Positions 23,696 to 31,530 of a stretch of DNA of 43,078 nucleotides are shown in pieces. A program made the position numbers and the translations under genes. Position 1 is the stretch's first letter; each line of letters starts with the position of its first letter. The stretch comes from B3-G11 sp036985855 (GTDB lineage Bacteria; Actinomycetota; Acidimicrobiia; Spongiisociales; UBA5794). The notes under the pieces were generated by a model, which saw only the letters and a list, made by a program, of their open reading frames with translations, was not told the DNA's origin and searched no databases. Location of the stretch: the NCBI GenBank assembly GCA_036985855.1, contig BTQL01000014.1, forward strand, positions 1-43,078. The letters are read 5' to 3'.

Positions 23696-24274
23696 CTAAT
23701 CCTCAGAGATCGTGATCTTCAGCTCGCCGTCATCGAGCGTCGCCTCGAACTCGAATTCGCTTTCCTCGTCGTCATCGTTCTGTTCGAAGTGGATTTCGAC
23801 CGTCTCAGGCCCGTTCTCATCGACGTCGACCTTCCAGCCAGGCTTCGGTGACGCCGCGACCAGCGTCACGGATTCCCCGGTGACACGAATACGTACGGTC
23901 CCACCTTTGGTGTCGTATGTCTTCGTATAGTCCGTCGGCACATCGCTATTGGTGTCGGCGGTCGATGACTGAACGACCGGGTTGATCGTCGTAGTGGACT
24001 CATCCGGCGGGAGAGTGGTTGTACTCGTCGTAGTCGTTTCTTCGATGGGTGAAGAAGTAGTCGTGCTCGTCGAAGGGATCTCGGGTTCGCCGTTCTCGAG
24101 CAAGACAAAGTCATCAGCTGCGTCATCAGCCGCGAGGGTCACGGCTGGGGCACCGATCGAGGTGGGCTCGTCGATGAGCTGTGTTCGAACCGAACCGACC
24201 GCAGCGGCAGCTATCGCGACGGCAAGCAATGTTGCACCGGCCCACGCACCAAACAGTCCAATACTCTTCCGCAT
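23696..24274 (-). CDS. Membrane-anchored or secreted acidic protein with Thr/Ser-rich linker
   Basis: I do not recognise this 192-aa protein. It has a short basic N-terminus, one hydrophobic segment at about residues 8-27 (signal anchor or signal peptide), a Thr/Ser/Pro-rich linker at ~68-108 typical of extracellular proteins, then a strand-rich C-terminal domain with G-G-T-V-R-I-R-V-T-G-E-S-V-T-L and a very acidic stretch (N-D-D-D-E-E-S-E-F-E-F-E). It probably sits outside the membrane. It diverges from the response-regulator gene with a 112-bp shared upstream region, so that system could regulate it. The acidic run might bind cations. Confidence 0.72.
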   Translation of the reverse strand: MRKSIGLFGAWAGATLLAVAIAAAAVGSVRTQLIDEPTSIGAPAVTLAADDAADDFVLLENGEPEIPSTSTTTSSPIEETTTTSTTTLPPDESTTTINPVVQSSTADTNSDVPTDYTKTYDTKGGTVRIRVTGESVTLVAASPKPGWKVDVDENGPETVEIHFEQNDDDEESEFEFEATLDDGELKITISED

Positions 24275-24386
24275 ACCCTTAGTGTGCCGTTCTCTCGCAA
24301 AACTGTCCTAACGCTGCGCTAAATGTGGCTCATTGGCGGGCTAACGAGTAGGTTGTGAAGGCGGCTATCGGTATCGTGGCGCGTGC

Positions 24387-25070
24387 ATGGCAACCATCCT
24401 CATCATCGAAGACGACCAGCGAATCCGTGAAACGCTCGCGGTTCGGCTCTCCGAGCGAGGTTACGATATCGAAACCGTCGGTCGGGCGATGGAAGGCGTC
24501 GAACGAGCGGTGTCTGGTGGTTTCGATGTTGTGATCCTCGATCTGGGTCTTCCCGATCTCGACGGCGTCGAGGCGCTCCGCATGATCCGCGCGGTCAGCG
24601 ATGTGCCGATCGTCGTGGCCACTGCCCGTGACGAGGAGAAAGACATCATCGAGGTACTGGACGCAGGCGCAGATGACTACGTCATCAAGCCGTTCTCCGC
24701 GGACCATCTTGCTGCGAGGGTTCGCGCCGTAATGCGAAGGACGACCGCCGAGGACGGCAGCCAGGTTCTCGTTGTCGGCGACCTGAACGTCAACCTCGAT
24801 AGCCACGAAGCGACCCTTGACGGTGAACCTCTGGAACTGACAGCGCGCGCCTTCGAGCTGCTGGCCTATCTGGCAGGCCGACCAGGGAAGCTGGTGAGCA
24901 AACGCGAGCTGCTGGCCGAGGTGTGGAGGCAGCCATACGGTGGTGCGGACAAGACTGTAGATGTCCATGTGTCGTGGTTGAGAAAGGCCCTCGGAGAGAC
25001 GGCGGCTGAACCGGTATACCTCCATACGAAACGCGGTGTTGGTGTGCGATTGGTTGATCCAGGCTCGTGA
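24387..25070 (+). CDS. OmpR/PhoB-family response regulator
   Basis: The 227-aa protein has a receiver domain (acidic pair Asp9-Asp10, phosphoacceptor Asp52 in V-I-L-D-L-G-L-P-D, Lys101 in V-I-K-P-F) and a C-terminal winged helix with L-T-A-R-A-F-E-L-L-A-Y-L, V-S-K-R-E-L-L-A-E-V-W and V-D-V-H-V-S-W-L-R-K-A-L. It is the DNA-binding partner of the kinase encoded immediately downstream (GTGA overlap). The target genes are unknown; the divergent secreted acidic protein is the obvious candidate. Confidence 0.94.
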   Translation: MATILIIEDDQRIRETLAVRLSERGYDIETVGRAMEGVERAVSGGFDVVILDLGLPDLDGVEALRMIRAVSDVPIVVATARDEEKDIIEVLDAGADDYVIKPFSADHLAARVRAVMRRTTAEDGSQVLVVGDLNVNLDSHEATLDGEPLELTARAFELLAYLAGRPGKLVSKRELLAEVWRQPYGGADKTVDVHVSWLRKALGETAAEPVYLHTKRGVGVRLVDPGS

Positions 25071-26359
25071 GACGCTGGCTGATTCTTCTTACTGCTGCGG
25101 TCACGGGAATCGTTGTTCTGGCCTTTCTTGTTCCGCTGTTCATTCTCGTGGGAGACCTCGCTCGTGACGATGCAACCGCTGCAGCGGAACGCGACGCCGA
25201 GAGCTTGGCCAGGGTGCTGTCAGTGCTCGTCATCGATCAGGAAATCGCATCTGCCATCGAGGTCGTTGGAGAGGATCGCATCGTTGCAGCGAACGCGTCT
25301 GTCATCTCGCCTGATGGTTCGGTCGTCGGTCTTGCAGTTCCGGAGGATGAGGACGTATTGCCTGCCCAGGAGGGCAGCTCGTTCGCCGCGCCGGTCGATG
25401 GTGGCGTCGGGGTGTACGTGCCGGTCCTCACCGGCGAAGGCCCCGCTGTGGTCGTGCGAGTGTTTGTTCCCGACGCCGACCTGAATGAGGGCGTTGCGCG
25501 GAGTCGCGTGATCCTCGGTGCTCTTGGTCTCGTACTCGTGGTGATTGCCGCGTGGATGGCCGACCGGCTCGGTAGATCGATGGTTGAGCCGGTAAAGGAG
25601 TTGTCGGACAACGCGATTCGACTGGGACACGGCGATCTCAACGCCCGTGTTGTTCCAGGTGGTCCGCCCGAGATCGAGGAGGCTGGGCTCGAGTTCAATC
25701 GGTTGGCAGAACAGATTGGTCGTCTGCTCCAAGAGGAGCGTGAGACTGCAGCCGATCTTGCTCATCGCTTGCGAACTCCACTCACCGCCGCGCGGCTGAG
25801 TGTTGATGGTCTCGAGGAAGGGTCCCAGAAGGAACGTTTGATTGCAGACCTCGACGAGCTTCAACGAACAACCGATTTCATCATTCGAGAAGCCAGAAGA
25901 CCCGTTCGTCGTGCAGAGGAGGAGTGGTGCGACCTTGCTCTCGTGACGGCTGAGCGCTCCGAGTTCTGGCTCCCGCTGGCTTCCGAGCAGACCCGTGACG
26001 TTTCTGTTCTCATCACGGCAGATGCGGTGCCCATCCCCTTGCCAACCGGCGACGTCGTGGCCGCCGTCGATGCGCTCATAGAGAACGTGCTTGCTCATAC
26101 ACCTGACGGTGTCGCGTTCAGCATCTCTGTCGAAGTTGGCGAAACGGCAGGCGTGCTTTGTGTCGAGGATGCAGGTTCGGGCTTCCAGGACGGTTCCGCG
26201 CTCGATCGGGGCACATCAGACGCCGGATCGACGGGACTCGGTCTCGACATCGTGCGCCGGACGGTCGAAGATGCCGGAGGGTCTCTGGCCATCGGCGAGT
26301 CGCGGTCGTTGGGTGGAGCAGGCATCGTCATCACTCTCCCACTCACACCAGGATCCTGA
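25067..26359 (+). CDS. Sensor histidine kinase
   Basis: The 430-aa membrane kinase has TM1 (residues ~5-29), an extracytoplasmic sensor region of about 115 residues, TM2 (~146-164), a HAMP-like linker (M-V-E-P-V-K-E-L-S-D...), the phosphoacceptor box D-L-A-H-R-L-R-T-P-L-T with His233, an N-box-like E-N-V-L-A-H-T-P-D-G and G-box segments D-A-G-S-G-F and S-T-G-L-G-L-D-I-V. The N-box varies from the usual E-N-A-x-x-H/Y but keeps the Glu-Asn. The GTG start at 25067 overlaps the regulator stop. The signal is unknown. Confidence 0.93.
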   Translation: MRRWLILLTAAVTGIVVLAFLVPLFILVGDLARDDATAAAERDAESLARVLSVLVIDQEIASAIEVVGEDRIVAANASVISPDGSVVGLAVPEDEDVLPAQEGSSFAAPVDGGVGVYVPVLTGEGPAVVVRVFVPDADLNEGVARSRVILGALGLVLVVIAAWMADRLGRSMVEPVKELSDNAIRLGHGDLNARVVPGGPPEIEEAGLEFNRLAEQIGRLLQEERETAADLAHRLRTPLTAARLSVDGLEEGSQKERLIADLDELQRTTDFIIREARRPVRRAEEEWCDLALVTAERSEFWLPLASEQTRDVSVLITADAVPIPLPTGDVVAAVDALIENVLAHTPDGVAFSISVEVGETAGVLCVEDAGSGFQDGSALDRGTSDAGSTGLGLDIVRRTVEDAGGSLAIGESRSLGGAGIVITLPLTPGS

Positions 26360-26579
26360 CACCTGACTCACTCACACCCGCTTCTTTGTCTCTGACGATC
26401 CACTCTCGCCTGCGGCCGCCGTGAGCGCTGAACCGCACTGCGAACTCGAACGCTGGTCTACCATGTAACAACCGGCAGAACACGGGCGACCCATTGTGGC
26501 GGCCGAGGTTCACGATGTCGGACAGCGAGATACGGTACAGAGTCCCCCAACCGTTAGGTGGGGAGAAGGGAACCGAACC

Positions 26580-27464
26580 ATGGCCACCAAGGTCACTGCG
26601 CCATCTGTCTTAGCCCGCAAGGGTGGACCGAAACTCAAGATGGTCACCGCTTATGACGCCCCAACCGCACGCATTGCAGACCGTGCAGGTGCAGACATCA
26701 TCCTTGTCGGGGATTCTGTTGCCAACGCCGTTCTCGGATACGATGACACACTCGCCGTCACGGTCGATGTGATGATCCACCACACCGCAGCCGTAACGCG
26801 CACGAAGCCAAGTGCCCTCGTCGTCGGAGATATGCCGTGGCTGTCGTACCACTCGTCGACCACCGAGACGGTCCGCAACGCTGGTCGATTCATCCAGGAT
26901 GGCGGCGCTGGTGCTGTCAAGCTGGAGGGCGGTCGCAAACGTCTCCCAATGATCAACGCCGTGCTCTCGGCAGAGATTCCTGTGATGGGCCATCTCGGAT
27001 TGACCCCCCAGTCCGTGCATGCGATGGGCGGCTACAGAGTCCAAGGTAAGGAGGCCTACGCGGCCTATGAACTCATCTCCGACGCTAACGCTCTTGCCGA
27101 TGCCGGTGTGTTCTCGATCGTGCTCGAAGGTGTTCCCAACGTTGTAGCCGAAATCGTCACCAGCGAGATCCCGGTGCCAACGATCGGCATCGGTGCGGGG
27201 GTCAATTGCGACGGACAGGTACTGGTGTTCCACGACGTCACCGGTCTCGGTGCGGGGGAGTATCTGCCGAAGTTCGTCAAGCAGTACGCACATCTCGCAG
27301 ACGATGCCGTTTCAGCGCTCGAAGAGTTCTTCGCCGATGTCGAATCGGGGGCGTTTCCGTCCGAAGCCGAGACGTATCACATGCCCGCAGAGTCCGAAGA
27401 GATCCTTCGCAACCTCTCCCACCCTTCGGACCACCTGATGGCAGACGAGGCGATGGAGAGCTGA
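26580..27464 (+). CDS. panB: 3-methyl-2-oxobutanoate hydroxymethyltransferase
   Basis: PanB transfers a hydroxymethyl group from methylene-THF to ketoisovalerate, the first step of pantothenate synthesis. The 294-aa protein is standard length with V-T-A-Y-D-A-P-T-A, the metal-binding V-G-D-S-V-A-N, G-D-M-P-W-L-S-Y, K-L-E-G-G and G-H-L-G-L-T-P-Q-S-V. The ATG at 26580 follows a purine-rich ribosome-binding region (GGGGAGAAGGG). It stands alone: panC and panD are not adjacent. The 220-bp upstream spacer shows no gene. Functionally it connects to the one-carbon pool also fed by Fhs. Confidence 0.95.
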   Translation: MATKVTAPSVLARKGGPKLKMVTAYDAPTARIADRAGADIILVGDSVANAVLGYDDTLAVTVDVMIHHTAAVTRTKPSALVVGDMPWLSYHSSTTETVRNAGRFIQDGGAGAVKLEGGRKRLPMINAVLSAEIPVMGHLGLTPQSVHAMGGYRVQGKEAYAAYELISDANALADAGVFSIVLEGVPNVVAEIVTSEIPVPTIGIGAGVNCDGQVLVFHDVTGLGAGEYLPKFVKQYAHLADDAVSALEEFFADVESGAFPSEAETYHMPAESEEILRNLSHPSDHLMADEAMES

Positions 27465-27556
27465 GTCCCAGCCGGTATCACGAGAGCGAGATCGGTAGGA
27501 CTCGGTCACCTGCCCGGTCGTCACGGACGCGGTCATCCCGATGCGACGGAAACTTT

Positions 27557-27589
27557 GTGAAACAAGAGCACCAAAGCGGTTGTTTTCAC
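27557..27589. promoter_or_regulatory. Inverted repeat upstream of the cupredoxin gene
   Basis: GTGAAACAA (27557-27565) and TTGTTTTCAC (27580-27589) are inverted repeats apart from one extra T, separated by 14 bases, in the AT-rich stretch ending 26 bp before the chosen start of the cupredoxin gene. This could be an operator for a dimeric repressor or part of the promoter. No known binding-site consensus is matched. Confidence 0.4.
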
Positions 27590-27614
27590 TTGTATTCCTA
27601 TGTCTGGAGAGCGT

Positions 27615-27986
27615 ATGGGCAGACGAGTGATGCTGCTTGCAGGGATCGTCGCTGGAGCCGTACTGCTCAGCGCATGTTCGACTTCCGCCACGGTCGATAC
27701 GACGGCAACAACCACAGGAGCCCCGGGAGGCGACGCTGCCGAGGTATCGATCGAGAACTTCACGTTCGGTCCTTCCACCATCACCATCTCGATCGGCGAC
27801 ACGATCACCTGGATCAATGATGAATCCGGAATTGCGCACACCACCACATCGGATGATGGAATCTGGGACTCGGACCTCCTCAACCCCAGTGACAGCTTCG
27901 AGCAGACCTTTACCGAGGCGGGGACGTTCACCTATTTCTGTTCGATCCACCCTTCGATGACAGCAACGGTCATCGTTAGCGGCTAG
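27615..27986 (+). CDS. Cupredoxin (plastocyanin/amicyanin-like) lipoprotein
   Basis: This 123-aa exported protein has a basic start, a hydrophobic signal and the lipobox L-L-S-A-C with Cys21 as the lipid anchor, then a Thr-rich spacer and a blue-copper domain. The type-1 copper ligands are visible: His75 (G-I-A-H-T-T), Cys109 (Y-F-C-S), His112 (S-I-H-P) and Met115 (P-S-M-T). It would shuttle electrons on the outer face of the membrane. ATG at 27615 is chosen for GGAG five bases upstream; ATG at 27600 would add M-S-G-E-R. Its TAG shares CTAG with the convergent DHFR-like gene. Confidence 0.9.
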   Translation: MGRRVMLLAGIVAGAVLLSACSTSATVDTTATTTGAPGGDAAEVSIENFTFGPSTITISIGDTITWINDESGIAHTTTSDDGIWDSDLLNPSDSFEQTFTEAGTFTYFCSIHPSMTATVIVSG

Positions 27987-28516
27987 TCGGTCTGCTTGAT
28001 GGACGTCGAGTACAGCAGCTTGACGACACCGTTGGCGTAGGTCTGGACTTCGAGCAGTTTCAGCGGTCTCTCCCATGGTTCGGTGAACAGCGGCACACCC
28101 GACCCGAGTACGACGGGAATCACGTACAACTCGAGTGTGTCGAGAGCCCCGTCACTGGAGAGCCGCGGTGACAACCTTGCCACCGCCCACGACCCAGACG
28201 CGCTGGTCGGTTCTCGCACGGAAGCCCTTGATAGCGTGTCCCGTGCGTTCCGATGAGAATGTGATATGCGCCCCGTCGGGCGCATCCATCTCCCGTGTCG
28301 TGAGAACAAGCGTCGGTGTTTCACCATACGTCCAGCCGAAGCCAAGGATCTGCTCGTACGTTGTCGATCCATCACTGCTGCCCCGATGCCAGCGATGAAG
28401 TTGTGGAAGCCGAGCTCGTCCGACGCGAAGTCATCGAGAAACGAGACCGAACCATCAGACGATGCGATGAAGCCGTCGAGAGAGATCGCCAGATAGGCGA
28501 CCACGTCCGAGGCCAC
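27983..28516 (-). pseudogene. Dihydrofolate reductase / RibD C-terminal-like gene with two compensating frameshifts
   Basis: The ends match the DHFR-like family: N-terminal V-A-Y-L-A-I-S-L-D-G-F-I-A and F-L-D-D-F, C-terminal L-E-L-Y-V-I-P-V-V-L-G-S-G-V-P-L-F. The middle translates as Arg/Ser-rich nonsense, but the next frame over about 28160-28370 reads T-T-Y-E-Q-I-L-G-F-G, T-L-V-L-T-T-R-E-M and V-W-V-V-G-G-G-K-V-V, the proper family sequence. One base appears lost near 28369 (G-G for G-G-G in V-M-G) and one gained near 28158. No stop results, so a full-length but scrambled protein would be called. It starts 5 bp after the upstream PPOX gene. Real decay or base-call error cannot be separated here. 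Confidence 0.82.
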
Positions 28517-28521
28517 GGGGT

Positions 28522-28962
28522 CTACCAGTACCGGTATTTGGTGACTGCGATGCGTACGGGCACGCGGTACCGCTCTGCAAACCACTCAGGGGTCCAGCCG
28601 TTGCCGTCCATCACCGGTTTGTACTTTGCCAGATACTCCGGGTTGTCGACACACGAGGGTGTGTCATCATCGATGGATGCGGTGCCTTCGATGACGACAA
28701 CGTCGCCGCCCATGCCGTTTCCGTCAAGATTCATTGCAACGCGAGGGTGGTTTGCTACGTTGCGCGCCCTCGCGGACTCGAGGCTGTAGATGAGGATGCT
28801 GTCCTCGTTCCAAAGAAACCAGATCGGTGATGTCTGAGGCGTGCCATCGGTGGCTACGGTCGTGAGCCAGCCGATACGTTCGCTCTTGAGACGTTCCATG
28901 ACTTCTGCGCCTCTCGGATCGTTCGGGTCGATGGTCGAAATGCCGGTGCGTGGGTTGCTCAT
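28522..28962 (-). CDS. PPOX-class F420-dependent oxidoreductase-like protein
   Basis: The 146-aa split-barrel protein has a helix E-V-M-E-R-L-K-S-E-R, then I-G-W-L-T-T-V-A-T-D-G-T-P-Q-T-S-P-I-W-F-L-W, I-Y-S-L-E-S-A-R-A-R-N-V-A-N-H-P-R-V and V-V-V-I-E-G-T-A-S-I, the pattern of the F420-associated PPOX family (TIGR03667-like, from memory). It ends in Y-R-Y-W. It overlaps nothing but is 5 bp ahead of the broken DHFR-like gene, so the two formed an operon. It diverges from the DUF192 lipoprotein with 52 bp between starts. Confidence 0.82.
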   Translation of the reverse strand: MSNPRTGISTIDPNDPRGAEVMERLKSERIGWLTTVATDGTPQTSPIWFLWNEDSILIYSLESARARNVANHPRVAMNLDGNGMGGDVVVIEGTASIDDDTPSCVDNPEYLAKYKPVMDGNGWTPEWFAERYRVPVRIAVTKYRYW

Positions 28963-29014
28963 GTCGACATCGTACCGGGCCTCCTATGCGGCGATGACGG
29001 GTAGCGTTCCGGCA

Positions 29015-29530
29015 ATGCGATGGATAACAACAACGATCGTGATCACCCTTCTCGCCGCCGCGTGCTCGTCGACAGGTGCCGACGCGGCCACGTCGACAAC
29101 TGAGCCAGCTCAAGGCGGAGGCGGTGATGCGACCGCCTCGATCCAGGTGCCGCCCCAGATCGCTGGCCGCGATGTTCAGTCCGTGCAGGTCGGCGATCGG
29201 ATGTTGTTGCTCGCCATTGCGGATAACCCTGGGCTGCGTCGCCAGGGTCTTCAGCGCGTGGCCGATCTCGAAGATCTTGACGGAATGCTCTTCTTCTGGC
29301 GTCACGACGGGGATGCGTTCTGGATGAAAGACACCCTCATCCCACTTGACATCGTGTGGTTCAACGAGGACGGAACGTACAAGGACAGGGCCTCGATGGT
29401 CCCGTGCACCGAGGATCCATGTCGGAGATACTCGCCTGAGGACGGTCTCGACTTCCGGTTTGCCATCGAAGCGAATCCCGGCGATCTCGATTTCATCGAT
29501 GAGGCCACGGTCATCATCTACTCGGACTGA
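29015..29530 (+). CDS. DUF192-family lipoprotein
   Basis: This 171-aa exported protein has a short signal ending in L-A-A-A-C-S with Cys17 as the lipid anchor, a Thr/Gly-rich spacer and a DUF192 domain: R-R-Q-G-L-Q-R-V, G-M-L-F-F-W, F-W-M-K-D-T-L-I-P-L-D-I-V-W-F and the end of the domain with V-P-C-T-E-D-P-C. The W-M-K-D/N-T motif is the family hallmark. DUF192 proteins have no settled biochemical function. ATG at 29015 starts the signal peptide; ATG at 28994 would add M-T-G-S-V-P-A. The 164 bp downstream hold the TGCA array of the sugar operon. Confidence 0.88.
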   Translation: MRWITTTIVITLLAAACSSTGADAATSTTEPAQGGGGDATASIQVPPQIAGRDVQSVQVGDRMLLLAIADNPGLRRQGLQRVADLEDLDGMLFFWRHDGDAFWMKDTLIPLDIVWFNEDGTYKDRASMVPCTEDPCRRYSPEDGLDFRFAIEANPGDLDFIDEATVIIYSD

Positions 29531-29628
29531 ACATCGCCAGCCTGCACCGAATCGTTCGGGCGCACACCACTTGAGAACTCCGCGGCATGTCGCTCCGAGG
29601 GACGCCAGAACGGCAGTTTGCGTCTTCG

Positions 29629-29697
29629 TTTGCAAATACGTGCAGAATCATGCAATAATGTGCAGCAACTTGCACCCGATATGCATGAAAGTGCGTG
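29629..29697. promoter_or_regulatory. Array of TGCA motifs at ~10-bp spacing, candidate DeoR operator
   Basis: TGCA occurs at 29631, 29641, 29651, 29661, 29671 and 29682, and TGCG at 29692, so seven copies lie one helical turn apart on one DNA face. The stretch ends 13 bp before the chosen DeoR start. An earlier TGCG at 29619 may be an outlier copy. This is a tandem rather than dyad arrangement, although each TGCA is itself a 4-bp palindrome. It is the likely control region of the whole carbohydrate operon. Confidence 0.72.
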
Positions 29698-29709
29698 AAA
29701 TCTATGGTA

Positions 29710-30477
29710 ATGAAATCCGTACGACAAGCCCAGATCACCCGGCTGGTTGACGAACGCGAGGCCCTGACGGTCACGGATCTGGGGCGGATGCTCGAGGTCA
29801 GTGAAGCGACCATTCGGAGAGATCTCGATGAACTGGCGCTCGACGGCAGCATCGTGCGAACCCACGGCGGTGCGATGAAAGCCGAGACTCTCGGCAGGGA
29901 ACGCCCGCTGAATGAACGTCACGACATCATGCCTGCCGCGAAGGCCGACATCGCACTACGAGCAGCACGACTCGCGAATCCAGGTGACACGATTTTCATG
30001 GGAAGCGGAACCACCGTTGAGTTGATGGCTCGGCATCTTGTCGATCTCGAGGACTTGACCGTCATTTCAAACTCGCTTCCGGTGATCGACATTCTGAGCG
30101 GTGTACCCAACGTCGATCTGATCGTTATCGGTGGCGCGTTCAGGCGATCCGAGCTCTCGATGGTTGGACTCTTCGCCGTGGACGCGATCAAGAGTTTCCG
30201 AGCAGACAAAGTCTTCATGGGTATGCGCGCTATCGACGTTGAAGAAGGATTCACCGGAGATGCCATCGACGAGGCGATGACCGACCGAGCCATCATTGAG
30301 ATCGGAAGGCAGTCGGTTGTCCTTGCGGATCACACGAAGTTCGGAGCGGTCAGCTCCGTCTACCTCGCACCTCTCGACTGCGCCGATCTGATCATCACAG
30401 ACATGGGATTGGACGACACGGTTGCTGCGGCGATCATCGAAGCCGGTGTCCAGGTCATTCTGGCGGGACGGGAGTAG
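29710..30477 (+). CDS. DeoR/GlpR-family transcriptional regulator
   Basis: The 255-aa protein has the DeoR helix-turn-helix L-T-V-T-D-L-G-R-M-L-E-V-S-E-A-T-I-R-R-D-L at about residues 19-39, the G-G-A hinge and a sugar-phosphate-isomerase-like effector domain with G-S-G-T-T-V-E, V-I-G-G-A-F-R and the D-H-T-K-F-G motif. Members sense phosphorylated sugars and usually repress the sugar operon they sit in. ATG at 29710 gives the usual N-terminus; in-frame ATG 29704 and GTG 29695 are alternatives. It is the first gene of the operon, so autoregulation through the upstream TGCA array is likely. Confidence 0.92.
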   Translation: MKSVRQAQITRLVDEREALTVTDLGRMLEVSEATIRRDLDELALDGSIVRTHGGAMKAETLGRERPLNERHDIMPAAKADIALRAARLANPGDTIFMGSGTTVELMARHLVDLEDLTVISNSLPVIDILSGVPNVDLIVIGGAFRRSELSMVGLFAVDAIKSFRADKVFMGMRAIDVEEGFTGDAIDEAMTDRAIIEIGRQSVVLADHTKFGAVSSVYLAPLDCADLIITDMGLDDTVAAAIIEAGVQVILAGRE

Positions 30478-30479
30478 AT

Positions 30480-31502
30480 GTGGTGAGCCACACCGAGAAT
30501 GAGATCCTCTCTCAGCCAGACGTCTGGCAGAGCACGATCGACCGCTTTGATCCCACGGAAGTGGTTTCCGTCTGGAATTCGATCCAACCACACGACGTGC
30601 TTGTAACGGGATGCGGCTCAACGTTCTACCTGTCGCTCACGGTGGCATCCCTCCTACGAAATGTCGTCGGTATCAGTGCAAGGGGAATCCCCGCGTCTGA
30701 GCTCGTCCTCCAACTCGCACCAACTCTGCCAACCACCGACAAGACGGTGCTCATCGCGATCTCGCGGTCGGGGACCACGAGCGAAACGCTTGCAGCGGTT
30801 GACCGTTTCAAGGAGTTCGGGGGTGCAGGCGTCGTGACCGTGACGAACCACCCGGACTCGCCCCTGGCGCAGGCTTCGGATGTAGTCCTCGGAGTACCGG
30901 AAGGCCAGGAACAGAGCGTTGCACAGACGAGGTCCTTCTCGTCGATGCTCCTCATTGCCCAGATGGCGATTGCGGGCATCGCGGAGATCGACATTGCCCC
31001 AGCCAGAGCCCTGCCAGGACTCGCTGCTGATCTGTTGGAGGCTGCCCACAATCCCATGACCGACTTGGCTTCAGACGTTGATCTCGAGCGGTTCTACTTC
31101 CTCGGATCCGACCCCCTCTTCGGCGTTGCGTCGGAAGGCATGTTGAAGCTCAAGGAGATGTCCCTCACCGACTCTGAGGCCTTCCACACCCTCGAGTTCA
31201 GACATGGGCCCATGTCGATGGTCGACCCGAGGGCCGCCGTAGTCGGCCTCTTCTCCGAGCACGGCGGAGCTCTCGAAGCACCGGTCGTACACGAAGCTGC
31301 CGATCTCGGGGCGCGAACGATCACTATTGGAAAGAATGCTGATCTCGTCATTGCCGGTGATCTTCCTGGGTGGGCACGACCGGTGCTCCACCTCCCACCT
31401 CTTCAGATTCTTGCCCTCGAACGAGCGCGTTCGAAGGGGCTTGACCCAGATCGCCCGAGAAATCTCGTGGCGGTCATCGAATTGGACGGTCTCGGCACCT
31501 AG
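30480..31502 (+). CDS. SIS-domain sugar isomerase/deaminase, AgaS/GlmS-isomerase-like
   Basis: The 340-aa protein has two SIS domains and no glutaminase domain. Domain 1 shows V-T-G-C-G-S-T-F-Y-L and A-I-S-R-S-G-T-T-S-E-T; domain 2 shows L-G-S-D-P-L-F-G-V-A-S-E-G-M-L-K-L-K-E-M-S and F-R-H-G-P-M-S-M-V. The second block matches the isomerase half of GlmS and AgaS, which convert amino-sugar 6-phosphates to ketose phosphates. With LacD-type aldolase and PfkB kinase downstream, conversion of galactosamine-6-phosphate to tagatose-6-phosphate (AgaS activity) is the best inference. The start is GTG at 30480 or 30483, 2-5 bp after deoR. Confidence 0.86.
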   Translation: MVSHTENEILSQPDVWQSTIDRFDPTEVVSVWNSIQPHDVLVTGCGSTFYLSLTVASLLRNVVGISARGIPASELVLQLAPTLPTTDKTVLIAISRSGTTSETLAAVDRFKEFGGAGVVTVTNHPDSPLAQASDVVLGVPEGQEQSVAQTRSFSSMLLIAQMAIAGIAEIDIAPARALPGLAADLLEAAHNPMTDLASDVDLERFYFLGSDPLFGVASEGMLKLKEMSLTDSEAFHTLEFRHGPMSMVDPRAAVVGLFSEHGGALEAPVVHEAADLGARTITIGKNADLVIAGDLPGWARPVLHLPPLQILALERARSKGLDPDRPRNLVAVIELDGLGT

Positions 31503-31530
31503 CCGACGAGCGACTGACGAAGGAGAAAAT

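Noticed and set aside
25220..26098. 292-aa open frame on the minus strand opposite the sensor kinase
   Set aside because: Composition is His/Arg-rich with no domain, and it mirrors a well-supported histidine kinase.
26610..27293. 227-aa open frame on the minus strand opposite panB
   Set aside because: Antisense to a canonical PanB with all motifs; no independent support.
29629..29697. CRISPR or ordinary tandem repeat at the TGCA array
   Set aside because: Only four bases recur per turn and the spacers are 6-7 bp, so it is a phased protein-binding array rather than a repeat-spacer unit.
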